Positions 7,990 through 15,866 of a stretch of DNA of 38,909 bases are shown here, in pieces. Source of the stretch: Actinomycetes bacterium. Lineage in GTDB: Bacteria > Actinomycetota > Actinomycetes > Streptosporangiales > Streptosporangiaceae. Each line of letters starts with the position of its first letter. Position 1 is the stretch's first letter. Under the pieces are notes generated by a model that saw only the letters and a list, made by a program, of their open reading frames with translations, did not search any database and was not told the origin of the DNA. The position numbers and the translations under genes were made by a program. Where the stretch lies: assembly GCA_021792405.1 (NCBI GenBank), contig JAJYUU010000031.1:1-38909 (forward strand), in the 5' to 3' direction.

Positions 7990-8670
7990 TCAGGCGCTCG
8001 CCTGAGCGGTAACGGGCAATCCGGCGTGCCGCCAGTCGGGCAGCCCGCCCGCCAGCGGCCAGGCGGAGAAGCCGCGTGCCCGCAGCTGCCGTACCGCGTC
8101 GGGGGCGAAGACGCAGTACCGGCCACGGCAGTAGGCAACGATGTCGGCTCCGCCCGGGAGCTCGGCAAGCCGGGCGGCGAGCTGGTCATGCGGCACGTTC
8201 ACCGCGCCGGGAATGTGCCCTGCGGCATACTCGGCCTCGGGTCGCACGTCCAGCACCAGGACCTGCCCGTCATTCAGCCGCCGGACTAGCTCGTCTGGCG
8301 CAACCGGTTCCAGCGCTGCCACATCGCCCAGGTAGCTGCGGGCCGCTTGCTCGGCATCCGCGAGCCGGGACGTCGCGAAGTCCTGCACCCGGCCGGTGAA
8401 CGCGCTGACATTCTGGTCAGCGAGCCGGTAGTAGATCCGCACCCCGTCGCGGCGGGATGCAACCAGCCCGGCCCCGGCCAGCACCCGCAACTGCGCCGAG
8501 GTGTTCGACACCCTCAGGCCAGCCGCTGCCGCTAGTTCCTCGACGCTGCGCTCGCCCTGGGCCAGCAGGTCGAGCAGCTCCAGCCGGGCCGGGTTGGCCA
8601 GCGCCTTGCCCACCCGCGCGAACTGCTCGTAAAGGGCTGTCTTGCGCGCGCGCTCATCCGCCCGCATCAC
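7990..8670 (-). CDS. ArsR-family regulator fused to a rhodanese domain
   Basis: The 226-residue protein has an ArsR winged helix at residues about 15-85 (ALANPARLELLDLLAQGE, RVSNTSAQLRVLAGAGLV, RIYYRL) and a rhodanese domain at about 120-220 (VLDVRPEAEYAAGHIPGAVN; active loop CRGRYC with Cys181 and Cys186; LAGGLPDW). The HTH has no obvious metal-binding cysteines, so the likely signal is persulfide or another sulfane-sulfur species formed on the rhodanese Cys. It begins with two ATGs in a row. It is divergent from an MFS transporter across about 100 bases containing an AT-rich dyad, the usual arrangement for a repressor and its target. Confidence 0.92.
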   Translation of the reverse strand: MMRADERARKTALYEQFARVGKALANPARLELLDLLAQGERSVEELAAAAGLRVSNTSAQLRVLAGAGLVASRRDGVRIYYRLADQNVSAFTGRVQDFATSRLADAEQAARSYLGDVAALEPVAPDELVRRLNDGQVLVLDVRPEAEYAAGHIPGAVNVPHDQLAARLAELPGGADIVAYCRGRYCVFAPDAVRQLRARGFSAWPLAGGLPDWRHAGLPVTAQASA

Positions 8671-8680
8671 CGCTCCAACC

Positions 8681-8702
8681 TATTCTAATATATTTTGGAA
8701 TA
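8681..8702. promoter_or_regulatory. AT-rich inverted repeat, probable operator of the ArsR-rhodanese repressor
   Basis: TATTC at 8681-8685 and GAATA at 8698-8702 are perfect inverted arms, and nine of eleven base pairs across the 22-bp site match. It is a sharp AT-rich island in a GC-rich background. It sits eleven bases upstream of the ArsR-rhodanese start and inside the promoter region of the divergent transporter, so one site could control both. Confidence 0.7.
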
Positions 8703-8769
8703 TTGTATCTACTGCTGGAAGGCCGGTGAACTTCACCTGCGACCATCTGATCCCGCTCGCCGCGCGGTC

Positions 8770-10092
8770 ATGACCGAGATCAGCGCGGTGGCCCAGCCGG
8801 AGCTGGGGCTGCGCCAGAACTGGTGGCAGTTCTCCCTGTTCACCCTCATCACGCTGCTGGTCGGGATGACCATCGGGGTCGAGCGCGTCGCGCTGCCGCC
8901 GCTGGCAAAGGACGCCTTCAAAGTCACCTCGATCCTCTACACGATCTCGTTCATCGCCGCCTTCGGCGCGGTGAAGGCGGTGCTGAACCTGGTGTCGGGC
9001 CGACTGTCCGACCACCACGGACGCAAGACCCTGCTGCTGACGGGCTGGGCGTTCGGCATACCGTTCGCGCTGCTGATCATCTTCGCCCAGGCGTGGTGGT
9101 GGGTCGTGGTCGCCAACCTGTTCCTCGGCGTCAACCAGGCGCTCACCTGGACGATGTCGGTGACCGCCAAGATCGACCTGGTCGGTCCGGTCAACCGCGG
9201 CCTCGCGGTCGGCATCGACGAATCCGCCGGCTATGTCGGCACCGGACTCGGCGGCTTCGCCGCCGGGCTGCTCGTCGCCGCGTTTGGCCTGCGGCCCGCG
9301 CCCTACCTGCTCGCCCTCGGCGTGATCGCTATCGGCGCACTGGTCACCTTCGGCCCGGCAGCCGAGACCCTGCCGTGGGCACGGGCCGAAGCGGGCAGCC
9401 ATGCCAGCGCCACCCTGGCCGCCGGCACCTCCGCTACCCCGGCGCCTGCGCCCGCACTCGGCCGCCTGGCCGCCTACATGAGCTGGCAGGACAAGAGCAT
9501 GCTCGCGGTCTGCCAGGCCGGCCTGGTCAACAAGTTCACCGACGGCATGGTCGCCGCCATCTTCCCGATCTATTTCCTGCACAAGGGCCTGTCCCTGCCG
9601 CTGATCGGCCTCCTGACCGGCGTCTACGCCTGGGTCTGGGGGTTCGGCCAGGTCGCCAGCGGGGCGCTCGCCGACCGGATCGGCCGCAAGCCGCCGATCA
9701 CCGCCGGTACCTTCTTCATCGGCGGCGGCATCGCCATCATCGCCGCCGCCAGCGCCAGGCCGGCCTGGTTCGCCGGCGCCGCCGTGATGGGCGCCGGGAT
9801 GGCGCTGGCCTACCCCAACCTGATCACCGCGGTCGGCGACACCGCCCACCCGGCCTGGCGGGGCGGCGCGCTTGGCGTCTACCGCCTGTGGCGCGATGCC
9901 GGCTACGCGGTCGGCCCCCTGATCCTCGGGATCGTGGCCACGCTGGCCGGCCTGACGGCCGCGCTATGGGCCTGCTCCGCCCTCATGGCCGCCTCCGGCC
10001 TGATCCTGCTGCTGCTCCTGCACGAGACCAACCCGCAGCGCCGCACCCGCAAACCCGCCTGGCAACGCGACCCCCGCCTCTTGCAGCCGTAA
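8770..10092 (+). CDS. Major facilitator superfamily transporter
   Basis: The 440-residue product has about twelve hydrophobic segments and the MFS loop 2-3 signature in both halves (GRLSDHHGRKTLLL and GALADRIGRKPP), with a short cytoplasmic linker rich in Ala and Pro between the halves. A longer frame opens at TTG 8695, but that lies inside the operator, so ATG 8770 (MTEISAVAQPELG) is preferred. Its substrate cannot be read from sequence. Divergence from a rhodanese-type repressor suggests export of a sulfur compound or other thiol-reactive stressor. A GC hairpin follows the stop. Confidence 0.88.
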   Translation: MTEISAVAQPELGLRQNWWQFSLFTLITLLVGMTIGVERVALPPLAKDAFKVTSILYTISFIAAFGAVKAVLNLVSGRLSDHHGRKTLLLTGWAFGIPFALLIIFAQAWWWVVVANLFLGVNQALTWTMSVTAKIDLVGPVNRGLAVGIDESAGYVGTGLGGFAAGLLVAAFGLRPAPYLLALGVIAIGALVTFGPAAETLPWARAEAGSHASATLAAGTSATPAPAPALGRLAAYMSWQDKSMLAVCQAGLVNKFTDGMVAAIFPIYFLHKGLSLPLIGLLTGVYAWVWGFGQVASGALADRIGRKPPITAGTFFIGGGIAIIAAASARPAWFAGAAVMGAGMALAYPNLITAVGDTAHPAWRGGALGVYRLWRDAGYAVGPLILGIVATLAGLTAALWACSALMAASGLILLLLLHETNPQRRTRKPAWQRDPRLLQP

Positions 10093-10098
10093 CGGGCG

Positions 10099-10114
10099 GC
10101 GCCGTCGGCGGCGC
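10099..10114 (+). terminator. Hairpin after the MFS gene
   Basis: GCGCCG at 10099-10104 and CGGCGC at 10109-10114 form a 6-bp stem closing a TCGG loop, seven bases after the transporter stop codon. There is no U-tract. Confidence 0.45.
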
Positions 10115-10201
10115 GGTGCGCAGGCGGGAACCCGCTCGCTATGCTTTGCGAAGGCGACGGCCGTCAGCCCCGAGCGGGGATCGCTCCCAGGCCTGAAGCG
10201 G

Positions 10202-10486
10202 TCAGGACCTCGTTCCAGACCTCGCCGTGCCCGCGCCGCGGCCCGACTCGATCAAGTCGCGAAGCCGCCGGTACTCCTCGGCGTCGATCTCGCCGCGGGC
10301 GAGCCGCTCGTCGAGGATGCGCCCGGCATTACTGCCCTGCTCCCCGTCCCCCGGTCTGCGGGCAGTGCTCCTGACCAGCGCATATATTCCCCAAATCAGC
10401 AGGCCAAGGAGCACGATCAGGCCGACCCACCCCAGGGCCGCCTGCCACCACATCCAATTGCCGCCATACCAGAACATCATGGTCAC
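10202..10486 (-). CDS. Small membrane protein with SHOCT domain
   Basis: The 94-residue product has an aromatic start (MMFWYGGNWMWWQ), one hydrophobic span (VGLIVLLGLLIWGIYALV), a linker, and a C-terminal SHOCT motif (ILDERLARGEIDAEEYRRLR). The start may be GTG 10486 or one of the ATGs at 10480 and 10477; a purine-rich GGAGG precedes them all. SHOCT proteins are membrane-tethered accessory proteins of unknown mechanism. The next minus-strand gene upstream is a copper-chaperone homologue, 260 bases away, and I see nothing coding in that gap. Confidence 0.85.
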   Translation of the reverse strand: MTMMFWYGGNWMWWQAALGWVGLIVLLGLLIWGIYALVRSTARRPGDGEQGSNAGRILDERLARGEIDAEEYRRLRDLIESGRGAGTARSGTRS

Positions 10487-10748
10487 CGCCCCCTCCGCGG
10501 CCGACTCCGATATCCGCTGCTGGTTCCATCACTACTGGGCAGTTCTACGGAACGGCAGGGGCCTCGGTCCTGCGGTGCGCTGACTCAGGACCCGGCTACG
10601 ACGTCATAGTGCCCCGCAGTTGCCAGCACGGCCAGCACGCGAGGCGGGTGCTCATGCTCGCCTGCCCCCTCCGCTGCGCCATCGGCCAGGCCATCGGCAC
10701 TTCCGGATGCTCGGACCACAGCCCCGCCGCGCCCGGCGCGCCCCAGGC

Positions 10749-10970
10749 TCAGCTTCCGGCCAGCCGGTAGTCGCCGGCCTCATCCAGTGCCGCGCTGATT
10801 GCCTCCTGCGACAGCGGCGTCTCGCTGGTCACAGTGACCGACGACGCCCCGCCGGCGACCAGTTCGACGTTGACCTCGGTGACGCCGCCGAGCCTGGACA
10901 GCTCCTCGGTGACCGCGTGCACGCAGTGCTCGCACGTCATCCCGGTCACCGAGTAGGTCGTGACGGTCAT
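10749..10970 (-). CDS. copZ: Heavy-metal-associated (HMA) domain copper chaperone, CopZ-like
   Basis: The 73-residue product is a single HMA domain with the copper-binding motif GMTCEHC (Cys13 and Cys16) and the ferredoxin-like pattern (VTEELSRLGGVTEVNVEL, then SQEAISAALDEAGD). ATG 10970 is preferred over an upstream start at 10997 because GGAG lies eight bases before it. It likely binds Cu(I) in the cytosol and delivers it to an exporter; no CopA or CsoR gene lies in the window. A palindrome about 50 bases upstream resembles CsoR-type sites. Confidence 0.9.
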   Translation of the reverse strand: MTVTTYSVTGMTCEHCVHAVTEELSRLGGVTEVNVELVAGGASSVTVTSETPLSQEAISAALDEAGDYRLAGS

Positions 10971-11020
10971 CGCGGTTCTCCTCGTGTCTTGCTGCAAGCG
11001 GATCAGGAACGCACCGTACT

Positions 11021-11037
11021 ATACCCCGGCACGGTAT
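11021..11037. promoter_or_regulatory. CsoR-like palindrome upstream of the CopZ gene
   Basis: ATACC at 11021-11025 and GGTAT at 11033-11037 are perfect inverted arms around seven bases (CCGGCAC). ATACC/GGTAT arms with a C/G-rich centre resemble sites bound by copper-responsive CsoR repressors. It lies 51-67 bases before the CopZ start, where an operator would be expected. Confidence 0.45.
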
Positions 11038-11101
11038 CCGTGCCTGGTGCGCGCCATTCGCCCGCGCGGCGGGCAGCATCCTGACGGCGCGGCCCTGCCC
11101 G

Positions 11102-11941
11102 TCAAGGCCGGTGGTGCTGTTCGCAGCCGTCCCCGTCGCTGCGGTCGTCGGCATGCTCGCCCTCGGAGCGCTGGTCCTCCTCGTGGCGATTCTGCTCGCC
11201 ATGCTGGCCCGCGGCACCGATATTCCGCTCGGCTTCGGTCGCCGACATGACGGCGGCGCGGCGCCGAACTGGGGGCGAAGGCAGCCGCGAGCCGCGGCCG
11301 CCACCAGTGCGAGGCGTTTCTCCCAGCGGGCCTGGGTAGGCGGCCTCGGCGCGGACCGCGAGACGGTCCGCCTGCCGGCGCAGCAGGAGCACCACGGCGG
11401 CGATCACGATAACCGCCGCGCCCGCGAGCACCCAGGTGATGGTCGATGAGACACGCTGCAGCGCTGCGCCGGCTAGGTAGGACGCCAGCGTGTACGCGCC
11501 GGCCCAGACGATCCCGCCGAGCGCGTTGGCCGGAAGGAACAGCCGCCACCGCATCTTGCTTGTCCCGGCGAGGAACGCAGCGTAGGTGCGCAGCACGGAC
11601 ACGAACCGGCCGAAGAACACCACCATGGCGCCATGCCGGTCGAACAGGTAGCGGGCGATCTTCAGCTTCCGCTCATCCAGCCGGACCTTGTGGCCGTACC
11701 GGCGGGCGAGCGCATACCCGCCCTTGTCACCGATCCAGTACCCGATGTTGTCACCGACGATCGCTGCCGCCGCGGCGACGGCGAAGATGGCCCACGGGTT
11801 CAGGTGGTGGGTGGTGCCGGCAAAGGTGCCTGCGATGACCAGCGCCGTCTCGCCCGGCAACGGCACGCCGAGGCTCTCGATGGCGACCAGCAGGAACAGC
11901 GCCCAGTAGCCGCTGGCGAGAATCAGATGGCTGATGTTCAC
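11102..11941 (-). CDS. DedA/SNARE-associated family membrane protein
   Basis: The 279-residue product has the DedA core: an N-terminal re-entrant region (GVPLPGETALVIAG), AIVGDNIGYWIGDKGG, and the conserved block FFGRFVSVLRTYAAFLAGTS, with several membrane spans to about residue 205. DedA proteins are linked to lipid scrambling and membrane homeostasis. The last 55 or so residues are hydrophilic, rich in His, Glu, Gln and Asp, with no family counterpart; on the other strand the same DNA encodes a strongly hydrophobic stretch. The tail may therefore be acquired or non-functional. The promoter faces that of the HAD-GH65 gene across about 250 bases. Confidence 0.9.
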   Translation of the reverse strand: MNISHLILASGYWALFLLVAIESLGVPLPGETALVIAGTFAGTTHHLNPWAIFAVAAAAAIVGDNIGYWIGDKGGYALARRYGHKVRLDERKLKIARYLFDRHGAMVVFFGRFVSVLRTYAAFLAGTSKMRWRLFLPANALGGIVWAGAYTLASYLAGAALQRVSSTITWVLAGAAVIVIAAVVLLLRRQADRLAVRAEAAYPGPLGETPRTGGGRGSRLPSPPVRRRAAVMSATEAERNIGAAGQHGEQNRHEEDQRSEGEHADDRSDGDGCEQHHRP

Positions 11942-12044
11942 CCGGCACCCTCGGCCTCGCGGGCCCGCTGCGCCTGGTCAGCGGACGACACCGCCTCACC
12001 TCCCGCCGGCGCAGCGGTGCGGCCGCCCGCGCTCTTGAACCCGG

Positions 12045-12075
12045 ATCTAAAGTGCTGATCTACAGTGCTGTAGAT
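12045..12075. promoter_or_regulatory. Direct repeat merging into an 18-bp palindrome between divergent genes
   Basis: ATCTAAAGTGCTG at 12045-12057 is followed immediately by ATCTACAGTGCTG at 12058-12070, differing at one base. The second copy runs into ATCTACAGTGCTGTAGAT (12058-12075), with 8-bp perfect arms around TG. The TACA/TGTA core resembles BlaI/CopY-type operators. It lies between the divergent DedA and HAD-GH65 genes, about 115 bases from each start. I found no other gene in 11942-12188. Confidence 0.6.
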
Positions 12076-12172
12076 GCTGACAAGAGTAGCCGTGACCGAG
12101 ACCGCCTGTGCCCGGCCCTCGGCACTGACCGGGGCAAGACGCATGTCCCAGAGATGATGGCGGCCCGGCGGC

Positions 12173-12189
12173 TGGGAAGGCTATTCCCA
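12173..12189 (+). promoter_or_regulatory. Hairpin covering the ribosome binding site and start of the HAD-GH65 gene
   Basis: TGGGAA at 12173-12178 and TTCCCA at 12184-12189 are perfect inverted arms around GGCTA. The left arm and loop hold the Shine-Dalgarno-like GGGAAGG, and the right arm ends on the A of the ATG. In mRNA this would form a 6-bp stem occluding initiation, which suggests translational control. A second ATG at 12201 lies outside the stem. Confidence 0.4.
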
Positions 12190-15100
12190 TGGCGACGCCG
12201 ATGTCATTCCAGGGCGCGATCTTCGATGTGGATGGCGTGCTCGTGGACTCACCCCATGCCCGCGCCTGGCAAGAGGCCCTTCGCGAACTGATGTCGGGCG
12301 AATGGCGAGAAATCCGGCCGCAGACAAGTTACGCCCCTGAGCGGTTCACCCAGGCTGTGTACCAGCAACTGCAGGCGGGCAAACCGCGGCTGGCGGGCGC
12401 CAGGGCCGCGCTGGAGTACTTCGGCGTGCCGGACTCCGGCCGTCTCGCCGAGCGCTATGCCGACGTCAAGCAGGAGCACGTGGTCAGGCTCATCGATGAT
12501 GGCCAGTTCACCGCGTTTCCTGACGCGCTGCGCTTCATCCTTGCCGTCAAGGGCGCGGGAATCCCGGTCGCGGCGGCCTCGTCGTCGAAGAACGCGAAGC
12601 TGTTCCTGCGCCAGATCCGGCTGGACACCTTTGCCGCCGAGCAGCGGCTGGACTACCCGTTCCTGCACCAGGGCATGACGCTGCTCGAGCTGTTCGACGC
12701 GGACACCTCCGGGCAGGACATACCGCGCGGCAAACCGGACCCGCTCATCTTCCTGACCGCGGCTAACGAACTCGGCGTCCCCCCGAGCCGGTGCTTCGTC
12801 GTAGAGGACGCCGCAAGCGGGGTCCAGGCGGCCAAGGCGGGCGGGATGTCCGCCCTCGGCGTCGCACGCCTCGGTGACGAGGATCTGCTCGTCAAGGCCG
12901 GCGCTGACCTGGTCGTCAGCTCGCTCGACCACGTCCTGACGGCGGCGCTGGCCGATGGCCGGCTGGAACCGCGCGGTTTCGCGGCGGAACTCACGCGGCG
13001 GGAGCGGGAGCGGCCGCCGAGTGCCTGGACGCTGGTCTACGACGGGTTCGAGGCTGAGCACCAGGGGCTGCGCGAGGCGCTGTGCGCGCTGGGGAACGGG
13101 TATTTCGTGACCCGCGGCGCGCTGCCCGAGGCGCGGGCTGACCGGATCCATTACCCGGGCACGTATGTGGCGGGCCTGTACAACCGCCTGCAGACGCGGG
13201 TCGCCGGCCGGGTGGTCGAGCACGAGGATCTGGTCAACGTGCCGAACTGGCTGCCACTGTCGTTCCGGGTAGCCGGCGGGTCGTGGTTCGACATGCGGGA
13301 CGACCAGGTCCTGGAGCACCGGCTTGAGCTTGACGTCCGCCGCGGCATTCTCACCAGGAGCATGCGCTTCCAGGACGCCGGCGGCCGCCGCACCAGCCTG
13401 GTCCAGCGCCGCCTGGTCAGCATGAAGGACCCCCACCTCGCGGCCCTGGAAACGGTGTTCACCGCCGAGAACTGGGCGGGGACGCTCGAGGTCAGGTCCG
13501 GCCTGGACGGGCGGGTCGCCAACTCCGGGGTCAGGCGCTACCGCGAGCTGAACGGCCAGCACCTGTCGGTCCTGCACGCCGCGCAGGCCGATAGCGACAC
13601 CATCGAGTTGCAGGCCGAGACTAACCAGTCGCACGTCCGGATTGCGCTGGCAGCGCGGACCAGGGTGTTCGCCGACGGCAGGCCGGTTACCCCGGACCGC
13701 CGGCTCGTCACCGAGCCCGGCTTCGTCGCCCATGCGCTGGCCCTGAATCTCGGCCAGCAGCAGCCGGTCAGGGTGGAGAAGGTCGTAGCCCTCTATACCT
13801 CGCGGGACCGGGCCATCTCCGAGAGCCTGCTGTCAGCGCGCCTTGCCGCGCAGGCAGCGCCTGGCTTCGGCAGGCTGGCGCGATGGCACGCGGACGCGTG
13901 GGACACGCTGTGGGATCGGTTCGACGTAGAGATCGACAGCGCCAACGCGTGGGTGGAGACGGTGCTGCACCTGCACGTGTTCCATCTGCTGCAAACCGTG
14001 TCACCCCATTCCAGCTACCTGGACGTCGGCGTGCCCGCCCGCGGCTGGCACGGCGAGGCATATCGCGGCCACGTCTTCTGGGACGAGATGTTCGTCTTCC
14101 CGTTCCTCAACCTCCAGCGGCCATGGCTGGCAAGTGCTCTGCTTGACTATCGCCGGGAGCGCCTTGGCGCGGCCAGGGCAGCGGCAACTGCGGCGGGATA
14201 CGACGGTGCGATGTTCCCGTGGCAGAGCGGCAGCGACGGGCGCGAGGAGGCGCAGCGCTGGCACCTGAATCCGGTATCCGGCCGGTGGCTGCCTGACTAC
14301 TCGTACCTGCAGCGGCACGTCAATATCGCGGTGGCGTACAACGTGTGGCAGTACTACATGATCACCGGCAGCATCCAGTACCTGCGGTTCCAGGGTGCCG
14401 AGATGCTGATCGAGATCGCACGGCTGTGGGCCAGCATCGCGACCTACAATCGCCGGCTGGACCGGTACGAGATTCTCGGCGTCATCGGACCTGACGAGTA
14501 CCACGACGCCTACCCCGGCAGCCAGACGCCCGGCGTGAACAACAACACCTATACCAACCTGATGGCAGTCTGGGTGCTATTGCGCGCGCTGCAGGCGCTG
14601 GACGAGCTGCCGCCGCACTACCGCCACGAGGTGCTCAGCGAGCTCGGGCTCAGCGCAGGCGAGCTGGACCGATGGCGCGAGATCACGACGAAGATGCGCA
14701 TCGTATTCACCCGGGACGGCATGCTGGCCCAGTTCGAGGGCTACGACCAGCTCGAGGAGTTCGACTTCGCCGGCTACCGCGCCCGATATGGCAACATCCG
14801 GCGGCTGGACCGGCTGCTCGAGGCCGAGGGTGACAGCGCCAACCGATACCAGATCTCCAAGCAGGCCGACGTCCTGATGCTGCGGTACCTGCTGCCCAGC
14901 GACGAACTGCACGACCTGCTCCGCGGGCTCGGCTACGACGTGACAGCAGAGCAGCTAGCGCAAACCGTCGATTACTATCTCGCCCGGACCGTCGACGGCT
15001 CGACGCTGAGCGGCGTGGTGACCTCCTGGGTGCTGGCCCGGAAGAACCCGGCTGAGGCGTGGCGCTGCCTGCTGGCGGCGCTGAACAGCGATGTCGCGGA

Positions 15101-15410
15101 TGTCCAGGGGGGAACGACCGCCGAGGGCATCCACCTGGGCGCGATGGCAGGCACGATCGATATCGTCCTGCGCTGCCTGACCGGCATGCTGGCTCGCGCC
15201 GACATGCTCCGATTCGACCCGATGCTCCCGGCTGAGGTCAAGCAACTCCGGTTCAGCGTCCACTACCGCGGCAACCGGCTCGACATCAGCCTTGCCCCAG
15301 ACCACATGTCGGTCGCCTGCCGGCCTGGCCGCGCAGCGCCCGTTACCGTCATGGTCAGGGAGGAAACGACGAGGCTCGGGCCAGGCGAGAGCGCGGAGTT
15401 TCCGCTCTAG
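12189..15410 (+). CDS. HAD beta-phosphoglucomutase-like / GH65 glycoside phosphorylase fusion
   Basis: Residues 1 to about 245 are an HAD phosphatase/mutase of the beta-phosphoglucomutase type (IFDVDGVLVDS with Asp13 and Asp15, AAASSSKNA, GKPDPLIF, VVEDAASGVQAAKAGG). Residues about 270-1060 are a glycoside hydrolase family 65 enzyme (trehalose, maltose or kojibiose phosphorylase type): RGWHGEAYRGHVFWDEMF, the general acid Glu770 in GPDEYHD, NNNTYTN, and KQADVLM. GH65 phosphorylases release beta-glucose-1-phosphate and the HAD half would turn it into glucose-6-phosphate, so the fusion joins two consecutive steps. Mycobacterial OtsB1 (Rv2006) carries a similar HAD-GH65 block (from memory). An initiation hairpin and a divergent palindrome lie upstream. 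The exact disaccharide cannot be assigned. Confidence 0.93.
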   Translation: MATPMSFQGAIFDVDGVLVDSPHARAWQEALRELMSGEWREIRPQTSYAPERFTQAVYQQLQAGKPRLAGARAALEYFGVPDSGRLAERYADVKQEHVVRLIDDGQFTAFPDALRFILAVKGAGIPVAAASSSKNAKLFLRQIRLDTFAAEQRLDYPFLHQGMTLLELFDADTSGQDIPRGKPDPLIFLTAANELGVPPSRCFVVEDAASGVQAAKAGGMSALGVARLGDEDLLVKAGADLVVSSLDHVLTAALADGRLEPRGFAAELTRRERERPPSAWTLVYDGFEAEHQGLREALCALGNGYFVTRGALPEARADRIHYPGTYVAGLYNRLQTRVAGRVVEHEDLVNVPNWLPLSFRVAGGSWFDMRDDQVLEHRLELDVRRGILTRSMRFQDAGGRRTSLVQRRLVSMKDPHLAALETVFTAENWAGTLEVRSGLDGRVANSGVRRYRELNGQHLSVLHAAQADSDTIELQAETNQSHVRIALAARTRVFADGRPVTPDRRLVTEPGFVAHALALNLGQQQPVRVEKVVALYTSRDRAISESLLSARLAAQAAPGFGRLARWHADAWDTLWDRFDVEIDSANAWVETVLHLHVFHLLQTVSPHSSYLDVGVPARGWHGEAYRGHVFWDEMFVFPFLNLQRPWLASALLDYRRERLGAARAAATAAGYDGAMFPWQSGSDGREEAQRWHLNPVSGRWLPDYSYLQRHVNIAVAYNVWQYYMITGSIQYLRFQGAEMLIEIARLWASIATYNRRLDRYEILGVIGPDEYHDAYPGSQTPGVNNNTYTNLMAVWVLLRALQALDELPPHYRHEVLSELGLSAGELDRWREITTKMRIVFTRDGMLAQFEGYDQLEEFDFAGYRARYGNIRRLDRLLEAEGDSANRYQISKQADVLMLRYLLPSDELHDLLRGLGYDVTAEQLAQTVDYYLARTVDGSTLSGVVTSWVLARKNPAEAWRCLLAALNSDVADVQGGTTAEGIHLGAMAGTIDIVLRCLTGMLARADMLRFDPMLPAEVKQLRFSVHYRGNRLDISLAPDHMSVACRPGRAAPVTVMVREETTRLGPGESAEFPL

Positions 15411-15568
15411 CGGGGCCCGTGGGCCGATAGGTGCGCAGGCGGGTCAAACGCGCCGCGGGCGCGGTCCGACGGTCGCACGTGCGGTCCGGACCTTCGCCCC
15501 TGGCCGGGCCCGCCCGGCTGGCGGAGTATTGCTGGCGGAGCACTGATTGCGGAGAGCGGAGCATAGTC

Positions 15569-15775
15569 ATGCAAGCTGCAGTGGGCGACACCCTGACAGT
15601 CAAGGCAGTCCACCAGGGCGAGGCAGACCGGCACGGCAAGATCATCGAAGTGCACGGCCAGCACGGGGAACCGCCCTACCTGGTGCGGTGGCAGGACGAC
15701 CACGAGAGCCTGTTCTTCCCCTCGTCCGGCACCATGGTCGAGCATCACCCGGCGCGCGCGCATGCCGCACGCTAG
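15569..15775 (+). CDS. DUF1918 domain protein
   Basis: The 68-residue product matches the small actinobacterial DUF1918 family: GDTLTVKAVHQGEADRHGKI, EVHGQHGEPPYLVRWQDD, and a conserved ending on FFPSSGT. The fold is probably an SH3-like barrel of unknown function, often found among stress genes. ATG 15569 is preceded by GGAG about eight bases upstream; a longer frame to 15431 has no family similarity. It lies between the HAD-GH65 fusion and the APH/kinase fusion, all on the same strand. Confidence 0.88.
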   Translation: MQAAVGDTLTVKAVHQGEADRHGKIIEVHGQHGEPPYLVRWQDDHESLFFPSSGTMVEHHPARAHAAR

Positions 15776-15866
15776 CTGGCCTGGCCCGCGGTAACCAGCG
15801 TTCGCGCCGCGGGCGCGGGAAGGATGACCGAGTGGCCGGCCGCCATCAGAGGGTAACGGGGCAGGC

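Noticed and set aside
8695-8769. N-terminal extension of the MFS gene from TTG 8695
   Set aside because: It begins inside the operator dyad and encodes non-conserved residues; ATG 8770 fits the family better.
8680-9849. 389-codon minus-strand open frame over the MFS gene
   Set aside because: Low-complexity His/Asp/Gln-rich translation mirroring membrane segments on the coding strand.
10620-11084. 154-codon plus-strand frame over the CopZ gene
   Set aside because: Antisense to a clear HMA domain; composition typical of a shadow.
11938-12144. 68-codon minus-strand frame upstream of dedA
   Set aside because: It covers the operator-like repeats and overlaps the dedA start; no family or ribosome binding site.
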